DNA of 64,000 bases from Ceratobasidium sp. AG-K (lineage: Eukaryota; Basidiomycota; Agaricomycetes; Cantharellales; Ceratobasidiaceae): contig JAWNGF010000012.1 in the NCBI GenBank assembly GCA_037039685.1, positions 1,364,001 to 1,428,000 on the forward strand. The letters run 5' to 3'. The position numbers and the translations under genes are program-made. Shown here piece by piece: positions 9,701 to 18,300 of the stretch; within the stretch, counting starts at the first letter, position 1, and every line of letters starts with the position of its first letter. Below the pieces are notes generated by a model that worked only from the letters and a program-made list of their open reading frames with translations, did no database searches and was not told the DNA's origin.

Positions 9701-10706
9701 GAACGAGTACCAAGAAGGAGATCTAGTTTGGCTGCTGGGAAAGAACATTCAGACAAAGAGACCATCAAAGAAGCTGGATAACAAAAAGCACGGGCCATTC
9801 GTTGTGAAGCGACAGATAGGGTCACACGCTTATGAGCTTGATTTGCCGGCAACAATGAGGGTGCACCCTGTTTTCCACATCGATCTGCTGAGCCCTTACA
9901 AGGGAGACACTGAATTCAGCCGTAACCAACCCCGACCACCGCCGATCATAACAGAAGAAGGAGAGGAAGAATACAAAGTAGATAGGATTTTGGACTGGAA
10001 AGAGACAAAGGACGGTCTTTTTTACAGGGTCAGATGGAAGGGTTATGGAAGTGAAGAAGACACAGAACAAAGGGCGGAAGATTTTGGCCACCTTTCAAAG
10101 ATCATCAAGGACCTTCTACGCCGACACCCCGAGGCTCCCACGCCATCTAACTACGCTCGAGGGAGGATAAAAGGCAGAGGCGGCGAAACCAGTAGTGTCA
10201 CTTGCAAAACTTGCTACTATTCCAAGAAACACCCTCAACTCTACGCTTTAAATCTTTTTTGCCCTCTACAATGCCTGCCGTCACCCGTTCTACCATCACC
10301 AACAACCTCACCCGTGTCCTCGAAGGACCTGCCTTTGCCACGGCAAGGATTCTCGACTCCGGAGCCGCCCTCTACGTCTTCAAGAGGTCGCAACAAAGCT
10401 CTGGAAGGATGCACTTCAGGGCCTTGGACGACGTCCTCCACTCAGACTTGGGGGAATTCCAGTGGGTCGGAAAAAAGTGGCCAACACGCATGCAGCTCCT
10501 ACGAAAGGACATATTCGTCTGCCGAGGGTGCGCTGCATTCCAGGTCTCGGAGGTTGTCCTCCTCTCCACCCACATGCTCGGAGTGGTCAAATGGGGACAA
10601 GAAGGAGCGTACTCGAGCGAATGGGTACCAGGTTACAACGGAAGGCAGCCAACGCTCCGACCTAGATGGAACGATGCCTGGGACGCCAACTACGAACAGG
10701 ACCTGA
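6792..10706 (+). CDS. Pol polyprotein of element 2 (protease, RT, RNase H, integrase, chromodomain)
   Basis: Numbering is from the GTG at 6792; translation probably enters the frame from gag near 6771. The protease region has LINSGAS where an active retropepsin has D-S/T-G, so residue 40 is Asn, not the catalytic Asp. RT carries KIDLRMGFNNIRI and the YIDD active site (346-349). RNase H has ETDASG, KELMAII and YTDHRN. The integrase has an HHCC finger and a D-D-35-E triad at 778, 838 and 874. The chromodomain (about 1060-1115) has the VRWKGYG motif. After about 1130 the frame is low-complexity and overlaps ORF3, so the true C-terminus is probably earlier than 10706. The frame is otherwise uninterrupted. 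Confidence 0.93.
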   Translation: MCGETKKPATEAMYFRATNESTIVYANVAGITEPIPTLINSGASKNFLDISWARSNNIPLIELSTPRRVIGIQGKELSHQIRFKAKLELEVEGRTFKQVFFAMPTGETKLILGLEWLEESNPVIDWKTKHISWRTEAIQARTASIDDLPEEFKEFADVFSEEKFKRIPDHCPYDCAIDFKEGAELPKPARPIPLSPAESIALREYLDEEIAAGKIRPSKSPIASPCFFVKKPIDPKNPGAVCQLRLVQDLRGVNAITKDDRFPMPLMEDLLDKIKDAKIFSKIDLRMGFNNIRIREGDEWKTAFRTKEGLFEYVVMPFGLKNAPAIFQRYMNHIFHDLIDICVIVYIDDILVFSKNRSQHTVDVRKVLKILLEKNLFAKLPKCEFFVTKLTYTGLGISDSGISMEEEKVKAIKEWKEPRTVKQVQAFLGFANFYRRFVPNFSRLAKPLTTLTRKENKWEWGNDQQEAFEALKTEISKEPTLRHPNPDKPFFLETDASGVAMGAILSQRQDDGYLHPIAFLSKSFNEAQLNYDVHDKELMAIIESLTHWRLYLEGTRDPITIYTDHRNLQFWKEARTFNRRHARWHQLLASYNFDIIYCPGILSSKPDLLSRRSDHEDIPTPEQVMISVERFKGFMGQVDTDIIETIKEVQETDEGLAQIKEICTSRETLPKTLQHSAKDYDFKEGLLWFKGRIYVPEDKESRLAIMRMHHDSKIAGHQGQARTLELISRRYFWPGMKQSINRYVESCETCQRTKGSKSIVPIKPLEIPKGPWEDIAFDFVVKLPKSRGSDSILVVVDRFSRMAHFIPCKESHMASDLANLFITNVWKLHGFPKSTISDRGTTFNSKLMKAIYEKIGTSPGFSTAYHPQTDGITERINQWMEGWLRSFVNYRQDDWADLLPIAEFSYNLQKHRVTGSSPFEIVYGREPLWNISTEESAVPEANNITGKWRKIWDKAIASMETQRLPKEDPKNEYQEGDLVWLLGKNIQTKRPSKKLDNKKHGPFVVKRQIGSHAYELDLPATMRVHPVFHIDLLSPYKGDTEFSRNQPRPPPIITEEGEEEYKVDRILDWKETKDGLFYRVRWKGYGSEEDTEQRAEDFGHLSKIIKDLLRRHPEAPTPSNYARGRIKGRGGETSSVTCKTCYYSKKHPQLYALNLFCPLQCLPSPVLPSPTTSPVSSKDLPLPRQGFSTPEPPSTSSRGRNKALEGCTSGPWTTSSTQTWGNSSGSEKSGQHACSSYERTYSSAEGALHSRSRRLSSSPPTCSEWSNGDKKERTRANGYQVTTEGSQRSDLDGTMPGTPTTNRT

Positions 10707-11035
10707 GCAACTGGAGGATGGAGAGGGGCCGGTACCAGAAGGAGAAGATCGACTGGGAGCCATACTGGTGGAAGAAGGAGGAGGCTGACGTGTCGGCATG
10801 GAAGGAGGCAGAGCCCGATGTACGTCAGTGGGATGGAGAATTTGTGGAGGCCCAGAAGAGGGTTTTGGACTGGGCCAAGGCGGACTGGACGAAGGAGGAG
10901 ACCTGGGAAGAATGGGAGAAGTTCTCGGACGAACCGGGGAACACCGTGTTCAATCCCATCGACCTGACCCTAGAGGAAGATGAAGGGCTTGAAGAATTTA
11001 TGCTGAGGAAGGGGAAGGACTGCGCGGTGCAGTAA
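10271..11035 (+). CDS. Third ORF of element 2, uncharacterised, Trp-rich
   Basis: This 254-residue frame, offset from pol, starts at ATG 10271 (MPAVTRST) and ends 41 bp before the 3' LTR. The first half contains FVCRGCAAFQVSEVVLLST. That resembles element 1 ORF3, which has the same CRGC core and a following hydrophobic/VVL stretch in a protein that also begins MPA. The second half is very rich in Trp, Glu, Lys and Asp, with WEPYWWKKEEAD-like spacing, and is probably helical. There is no signal peptide or membrane segment, so an envelope role is unlikely. Conservation of the start, the CRGC motif and the location in two diverged elements suggests a real product. No function can be assigned. 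Confidence 0.65.
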   Translation: MPAVTRSTITNNLTRVLEGPAFATARILDSGAALYVFKRSQQSSGRMHFRALDDVLHSDLGEFQWVGKKWPTRMQLLRKDIFVCRGCAAFQVSEVVLLSTHMLGVVKWGQEGAYSSEWVPGYNGRQPTLRPRWNDAWDANYEQDLSNWRMERGRYQKEKIDWEPYWWKKEEADVSAWKEAEPDVRQWDGEFVEAQKRVLDWAKADWTKEETWEEWEKFSDEPGNTVFNPIDLTLEEDEGLEEFMLRKGKDCAVQ

Positions 11036-11064
11036 GTCCATTCAGGTCCCCCAAATGGATTCAT

Positions 11065-11076
11065 AGGGGAGAGCAA
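11065..11076 (+). other. Polypurine tract of element 2
   Basis: AGGGGAGAGCAA immediately precedes the 3' LTR, at the standard plus-strand priming position. It has the same GCAA ending as element 1. Confidence 0.75.
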
Positions 11077-11531
11077 TGTCGTGAGCCAGCTCACTCCATC
11101 GGACTCGCCCGTTGTCTCGCCCGCCTGTCCTCTTCTTTGTGTTGTGTTTCTGTCTCCGTTTGCCGCGTTGCCACCTTCTTGTGGTTATGTGTTACATTGT
11201 GTAACGCGGCTGTGCCTTGCACGAGTCATGTCTGTTCATACAGCATGACTCACTTGGACACTCCTGACTGGCTGTTCGGTGTGACTCATGTGGCTGCGTC
11301 TTGTATGACTCGGCCACTTCTTGAATATATATAGAGGACCTACAAGCCTGGTAACCCCAGCTTGTTTTGTCTCGTCAAAACATCCCCTCTGAGTGACACT
11401 TAGAACCACCCCTACCCTCAAGAGCCTACAGACGCTTAAGTGTGTTGCGGTTCAAGAGGTCACTTAGGTCTTAGTGCCGTCCACTCTCCATCGCGGCTTG
11501 TCTCATAGCCAGCAAGAAGAAGCTTACGACA
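11077..11531 (+). repeat. 3' LTR of element 2
   Basis: This 455-bp copy matches the 5' LTR at 449 positions. It retains CpG at all six sites where the 5' copy has TpG or CpA (11081, 11110, 11157, 11277, 11448, 11494). It is followed by the CCTGA target duplication. Confidence 0.96.
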
Positions 11532-11536
11532 CCTGA
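11532..11536. repeat. Target-site duplication CCTGA (right)
   Basis: This is an exact copy of 4299-4303. The WD40 reading frame resumes directly after it. Confidence 0.95.
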
Positions 11537-12658
11537 CAGCACCTATATTGTCTCTGGATCTGCAGACAACTCAGTCCATATGTGGGATGTGGCAAGTGGC
11601 AGGTTGATGAGGAGCCTGCTTGGTATGCAGGTCGGCATGGCCGACTTGATTGCATTCTCACCTGATGGCACACACATTGCCTCTGGCTATATCAATAACA
11701 CAATCTGTGCCTGGGATGCAGCAAGCGGGAAGCAAATTGTCAGACCATTCAAAGGGCATACCTGGCAGGTAAACTTGGCTGCATTCTTGCCCAATGGCAT
11801 GCGTATTGCCTCTGGTTCCAATGACAAAAGAATCAGGGTTTGGGAGGCCACAAGTGGGGAGTTAGTAATGGACCCACTGGTGGGACACAAGGGCTCTGTC
11901 AAATTGCTTTCATTCTCCCACAATGGTATGCGCATTGTCACTGGCTCTGATGACAACATGGTCCGTTTATGGAATGCGGTCAGTGGGGAGTCGATAATGG
12001 ATCCATTTGAGGGGCACACAGGTTGAATCAACTCAGTTGCCTACTTGCCCAATGGAATGCACATCATCTCTGGCTCATATGACCATACAATTCATGTGTG
12101 GGATGTGACAAGCAGGAAAGAGGCAATGAAACTACTCAAAGGGCATACCTTGTCAGTCAACTCAGTCGCATTTTCTTGGGACGGCACACACACTGTTTCT
12201 GGCTTGAATGACAATACCATCTGTGTATGGGACGCTCTATGCGGGAAACCAGTCATCAAGCCACTGAAGGGTCACACCAATGCAGTCAATGCTGTTGCGT
12301 TCTCTCCCAGCAGCAAGCACATCATCTCTGGTTCAGTGGATAGCACAGTATGGGTATGGGATATCTCCAAGGTGGGATAAACTTCCTTTGGTGATGAATC
12401 CTTGGAAGTAATCATTTAAATTTGGATATCCAGCTTGACTCTTGGGGATTGGATCACCAAGTCAGTTGGACACTCAATGAAAACGGATGGGTGGTTGACG
12501 ACCAAGGTGGTCTACTTCTCTGGCTCCCGGCCAACTTGTGTCACCGACTTTTGCAGCCTTGCCATACACTCTTAATTTCTACCAAAGGCTCAGTTAGACT
12601 TGATTTTGAAGGTGCTAACATTGGAGAATCATGGACAAAGTCTTATACGCATGCATAA

Positions 12659-13429
12659 TCAATCACTAGGACTCGTTTTGCAGTTGTTGACTGGCACGTA
12701 CTCATTCCACCCTTTCACCTTTGGATAGTTTGCTTCAACATCCATATGTCCCCGCAGTACTCTCATTTTCTCACTGTATGCGCATAATTCTATGTGGCCA
12801 TCATGGACCCTAAAGTAGACATCACGTACAGTAGACTTCTGCTTACTGTAATTACATTGTCCACTCGAGTCATAGCTTCATCACATCATTTGGCCAGCTG
12901 AGCATAACGTGGCAGTTCCATGCCGCTATCCTATCATGGTACGAAGGGCAAACTCTCACGCGCCACTACCCTTGATATCCACTTTTACGCGTTGATAGTG
13001 CTGTTGTCTGACCACCCAAGCCTCGCATTTGGCAAGTGCATGAATTGTATTCCGACACCATGTAGATCATGTTCCCATTTTAGGCATCGCCAGTGGCAAA
13101 ACAATCATCTCATATGTACGTATGTAACAGCATGAGCATTGAGCTATAACCTTATGAGTAGAACGAGTGATAAGGTACATCATTTGAATCCAAAGCCCCT
13201 GTGGAGGAATCGCGTTCGGTCGAACCCGCCTCCCGAACCCACCCAACGACAATCATCGCAACTGCACTCAAGCACAGAATCATCCAATAGACCCCCGACT
13301 TCCAAAAACATCCCAGCAGGATCCTAGTTCGAGGATTCCTACCACCCACCTCCGTTCGTGACTAGAAGTTCGGATGAACCGACTGCGGAGACGAAAAGTT
13401 GGACTGTTCGCGGTTCGTTGCTTCCGGGA
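12659..13429. other. Spacer between WD40 remnant and lipase A remnant; nothing recognised
   Basis: I see no long open frame, RNA gene or repeat here. The corresponding tail-to-tail spacer of the two younger modules is about 375 bp, so this one has grown or decayed. Confidence 0.5.
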
Positions 13430-14640
13430 CTTGGATCGATCACGGTTTCCCAAACGTCCACGACGTACAACCTCTCCGGGCCCAACGCCGACATGCCCTC
13501 GTCCGGCTTTTTCGGCCTGGCCACTCGCCCAGGATCGAGCCCTGGTCCAGCGTTCGCAGCGTGCTCGGAAACGACGTTGACGACCCAGTCTATCATGACA
13601 GTCACGGCTCCTTGTCGCTTTCCTTCATCCAAGTCTGCACCGATCATGGGGTTCGCAGCTCAGGTACTACCACGTAATTGACTTGGCCCACTCGATCGAT
13701 CCAACTCGGTTTTCCACATCTGGGGCAGCCGATGACAAGGCCGAGGCGGGTCACGTCCCGGTTTCGCTTAACTCCGAGTATGGTGCGCACTTGGTGACCA
13801 AAGAACTCATCACCCACACTGTGCCGATGCCGTGCTAACCAGACTGCGTTGTTGCATGTCCTATCCGGCGCAAACATGTTGCCCCGGGTTAACGTACGAC
13901 CGGCAAAATGACTCTCGGCTGCGTCGAGGGTCGTTTTTGGAAGCCAGAGGGGATAGGAAACAGGGATGCCAGAGTGAGCCAGGGCGCCGACACTGCGGCA
14001 GTGGACGCCGTCCATATTTGGCGCAAATGGGTAGGACTTGTTCGCGAGGAAATAGGATGGGATATTATCGTGTGCGGGGAATCGACGAGGGCGAGGCGTA
14101 TGGTGGTTAAGCTTTGGAGGAGGCCGCGATAAGTGCGAGGATATTCTTGCCGTTTCTTTCCTCTCGACTGTGGCGCATGGAAGTGCGGTTGCCGAGGGAT
14201 AGGCCAGGGATGCGTCCGTCGGCTGGGCATGTCGCGCGCCGATGTTCGCTGCACACCAATCCAGGAAGCTGCTCCCGCAGAGTCGAGTAGATATCTTGGT
14301 CGGAGGTGCCAGCTGCTACTCCTCGAGGCGGATGGTACAAGTCGAGTGACGATAGTTCGAACGAGCGATAGGGTTCATAGATTGGCCCAGAAGTCGCTTC
14401 TTGATGGCGATGTTCATGAGTCTCGACTGTTCGCCGATAGGAATGTGTTCGAGGTATGGGAGTCGTCGAATCGAGTGCGGGGTGTGGAGGGGTTTGGACT
14501 AGCAGCGCGGCGGGGCTCAATAGAGCAGGAATTGGAAGGCCTAGTACGTTGGCTCCTTGAATTCGAGTAAGAGGATATTCAGCTTTCGCGCACTTGATCT
14601 CATACCCTCCACTCACTGTGGTATAGCGTTACGCCACCCC
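13430..14640 (-). pseudogene. TGL2-like lipase, decayed copy A
   Basis: Minus-strand fragments in several frames match the intact lipase at 28554-30119. The C-terminal part, 13430-13650, has DWVVNVVSEHAAN and DPGRVARPKK. The block YPLWLPKTTLDAAESHFAGRT is at about 13890-13960, and IDSPHTI...SRTSPTH near 14050-14100. Remnants of the N-terminal catalytic region lie between 14250 and 14640. Frameshifts separate the blocks and no GxSxG-type elbow survives in frame. It lies downstream of and convergent with the WD40 remnant, as in the intact module 3. Confidence 0.8.
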
Positions 14641-15309
14641 GTAGCGTTTGCGCAGAATCCAAACATGCGGGCCTCCTACGAGTCGATAACTCGCGACGAG
14701 GTTGGTATGGTTCGCGGGTTTCGACCATATCATCCTGCCGAGGAGTTCGGTTTCATTGGTTGAGGTTCTCAGTGTTGCCATCTTGCAGTCGTGGTGGGAT
14801 GCAGAGGTCGCGGGGGAAATGCTTAGAGACCATGACCGAGGTGTTGCCTTCGGGTTTGGATTGGGCTCAAAGACTCAAAGTCCATGCACATGTCGATCGA
14901 ACAAGTGGCAAAGATATGTGGTAAGCCTATTGAAAGAGCACGTCCTATTGGTGGATTCGACCCGTTCTGCGAGCTACGTCTATATTATCAGCATTGTCGT
15001 GGTCCGCCGAGGACAGAATCGACCTTACCGTAGTCGATATGGAGCAGAATCCTGTTCACGGACTCAAGCTGGTGGCTAGGGTCATTCTTAAACTCAACCT
15101 GGAGCAGATCGCGGGGGACGTTCCGAGGAAATCAGCCTTCATGATGGGACAAATACGACCAAGCTGGACCCTCAAAATGATACTCGCCATATTTGTAACA
15201 TCCAGCCACCTGCCTCGTGTCCAGCTGATGGAATCTGGTCTAGACACGATGAGCGCCGGACAGAATACTCACGGAGTACGTCCACCGACACTGATTGTAT
15301 CTCACTGCG
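14641..15309. other. 5' flank of NLR2; no gene
   Basis: I recognise no gene. From about 14840 on it is duplicated ahead of NLR3, so the promoter was copied with the gene. Short frames here are not conserved between the copies. Confidence 0.5.
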
Positions 15310-18300
15310 ATGACATTTAGCAAACGATTCAAACGTTTTCGGAGCGAGGTCAAAGACCTCTTCAAACCACCTGGGGCAGCGAGTAGCCCAGCGACCTCCG
15401 TTGTATCTTTGCCCAACGTTCAGACTACCTCGGCCGATATCAACCCTGTACCCAGTCCCGCTGTCCAAGGGGTCGGAACCTCTGTGAACACCGCAGTTGT
15501 TGTGCATACATCGGATTTAGCCTCCGAACCCGCAGCCGCTGCACCCGATAGCCCACCAACCTCCACCTGGAAGTACCTTAGTGTCTTCCGACAAGTCCTG
15601 GGCCGTACTTCTGGTGCCTTCGGTCCATTGAAGCCAGTGATCGACGATCTGGGCGATGTTATTGGCATATACGAGGTCAGTTTCTGCGAAGTGTGTTGCT
15701 TGATAGTGGGCTATACACCCTATTTGGTAGGATGCTGCGCAGGCCCAACAGGAATATGCGACACTCAAAGTCACTCTCGAGGCGCTATTCAGCGTGCTAA
15801 GCGAGCACTTCTCGGGCAATGTCCCACCAACCATGACAATGGGAATGAACAATTTATGCACGTACGTGGCGTTTATGTGTGGAAGTGGCTGTGGACTCAA
15901 GGGGAACTTGGCAGAGCTATCGAGGCTGAACTAGACAAGATATCAAGCAAACAAGAGGGAGGGACAGGAAGACGATACCTGGAAGCGAACAAGGACATCA
16001 AGGACGTGATGAAATGCTACCGCCGCATACAAGACCACCTCGAACGACTTAAAGTAAGACTAGTGATAGCCTCAAGGACGTATCATAGGCTAACCGCTTT
16101 GAAGCTCAACGCCGACTTGAGCATGTGGAAGATTGTGGACGAACTAGCAGCAGTGAGCTATCAATTTTGCACCCTTTCGTCCTTCTCAATCACATCGGGA
16201 TCATAGGAAAACCGACTGAACTCCCTTGCACCATCAAAGGCGGCACGCTACGACTCAGCTGAATCCGCACAGATCGGTCGCCGTGAATGTACGCCTGAGA
16301 CCCGTAAGCAGGTTCTAGCTGGCCTAAGTCAGTGGAGGCAAGACAAAACCCAGGGGAACATGTATTGGCTTAACGGCATGGCCGGTACCGGCAAAACCAC
16401 AATCGCCAGCAGTCTATGTGCAATGCTCGACAGGTCGCACGAGCTCGCCGCCAGCTTCTTCTGTAGCAGGTTGTTACCCGAGTGCCGTAACGTCAACTTG
16501 ATTCTACCCACGATTGCATATCAACTCGCAGCTTTCTCTCGCCCCTTTTATCATGCTCTATTTCTAGCTCTTCAACAGGATCGCGACCTTCATACAAAAG
16601 TGCTCTCGAGCCAGTTCGGGGGTCTGATCGCAGGCCCACTACGTCAAGTGGGACATGCGTTACCCTCAGATCTGGTAGTGGTTATAGATGCGCTAGACGA
16701 ATGCGAGGACAGCCAAGGGGTTGGACAGCTCCTCGAGATCTTGGCCACTCACTCGCCAGAGCTGCCCATCAGAATATTTGTATCCAGTCGACCTGAGCCC
16801 CAGATACGCCAAAAGATCGGCAGCACCAAGTCGCAGCTAATCTTGCATGAGCTAGATGATTCGATCGTGCAGGACGACATCAGACTATACTTACATACCG
16901 AGCTTCAGGGGCTCGGCGCCTCGGTTTCCGAGGACGACCTCGCTGCTCTTGTCGAACGCGCAGGCGTGCTCTTCATCTACGCCGCAACTGTAGTGCGGTA
17001 CATCAGATCAGCTGCTTCAGGCCTACCTCGGCGAGAGCGGGTTCAGGCCGTGCTTGGTATGAACACCCCAGGTTACACGAACAAGAACAGGGAGATTGAT
17101 GCGCTATATACTGCCGTACTCACCTCCGCATTTGAAAACCTGAATCTCGAAGACGCCGAAAAGGACAGAATGAAACTCGTACTCGATACGGTAGTCTGCG
17201 CACAGGAGCCGCTGACAGTTGACGGCCTGGCCGGAATGCTTGATCTACAGGATGGTGCTTGGGTGAAATTAGCTCTGGAACCCATGTGGTCTGTGATTCA
17301 TATCTCGGGCGGGAATGATGTTGTCACTACACTTCATGCCTCATTCCCCGAATATATGCTCGACCCCACGCGATCCAAAATGTACAGCTGCCAGGAACAG
17401 GAGCATCACAACCAACTGGCGAAACTTTGCTTCGATCGAATCAAGAGCAACAAGCCACAGTTCAACGTCTGCGGGTTGATGTCGTCGTTTATCCTCGACA
17501 AGCAAGTGCCTAACATCGGAGAGAGAGTCAGCCGGATGATACCACCCGACCTCTCATACGCATGCAACTATTGGGCCGTGCATCTGGGACTCGGAGGTCA
17601 TTCGGACGAACGTGCGGACCAGCTGCAGGCATTCCTATCAGAGCGACTGCTGCTCTGGATGGAAGTACTCAACCTGAAGAACAGAATCAGTATCGGCGCC
17701 TCAATGTTGGCGGCGGCTCGGGCGTGGTGCCAGGTAAGCAAAACGAACAGATTTGCAGATTGGAAAGATACAAGGCAAGCCAACCAACTTCCAGAAATCA
17801 GAGACCGCCCAAGATACCAAAGCAATAATCCACGACGCATGGCGGTTCGTGACGACATTTGCAACACATGATATAGCCCAGAGCACTCCGCATCTTTATG
17901 TCTCAATGCTTGCATCTTGGTCAAGCCTAAGTCCGCTCACAGGTTGCTACATGCCACGGGGTGGAAGGCTAGCTAGTGTTAAGGGGGATGGAATGGAGAG
18001 GCGGCAACTGGCACTACTGAGCGCATTATCCGTCGGCAGCCGTGCCCGGACGGTTGGGCTTTCGCCTGACGGCATGCGCATCGTCTCTGGCTCAAGGGAC
18101 AACACAATCCGGGTGTGGGATGCGACGACTGGGAAGCCAGCAATGGACCCACTCGAAGGGCACACCAGGGAGGTCAACTCGGTTGCATTCTCGCCCGACG
18201 GCATGCGCATCGTCTCTGGCTCAGATGACAACACAATCCGGGTGTGGGATGCGACGACTGGGAAGCCAGCGATGGACCCACTCGAGGGGCACACCAGCTC

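Larger units (their letters stand above)
4304..11531 (+). mobile_element. Complete Ty3/gypsy chromovirus (element 2), 7228 bp
   Basis: The element has 455-bp LTRs, a self-priming type PBS, gag, a separate pol frame (protease, RT, RNase H, integrase, chromodomain), a third ORF, a polypurine tract and 5-bp target duplications. It inserted in the sense orientation into a WD40 coding sequence. All large frames are open, and the LTRs differ at only 6 of 455 positions, all at CpG sites, so the insertion is young. The protease catalytic Asp is replaced by Asn, so this copy is probably non-autonomous despite its intact look. The Gag-Pol layout and self-priming fit the Tf1/sushi group. Confidence 0.96.
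4075..12658 (+). pseudogene. WD40 NLR remnant (module 1), split by element 2
   Basis: Two blocks, 4075-4303 and 11537-12371, encode consecutive WD40 repeats in one frame once element 2 and one target duplication are set aside. A 62-nt intron (12372-12433) leads to a last exon (12434-12658) encoding the tail with WTLNENGWV, LLLWLP and IGESW, which also ends NLR2 and NLR3. The repeats are diverged, unlike the homogenised repeats of NLR2. In-frame TGA codons at 4272-4274 and 12024-12026 disable it independently of the insertion; both are compatible with CGA to TGA. No NACHT part is visible: upstream lies only the AT-rich spacer and element 1. It is most likely the first, oldest copy of the NLR-lipase module. 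Confidence 0.85.

Noticed and set aside
4304..11531. RIP (repeat-induced point mutation) as cause of LTR differences
   Set aside because: RIP acts mainly at CpA. All six changes here are at CpG, and the internal ORFs are otherwise open, which fits methyl-CpG deamination better.
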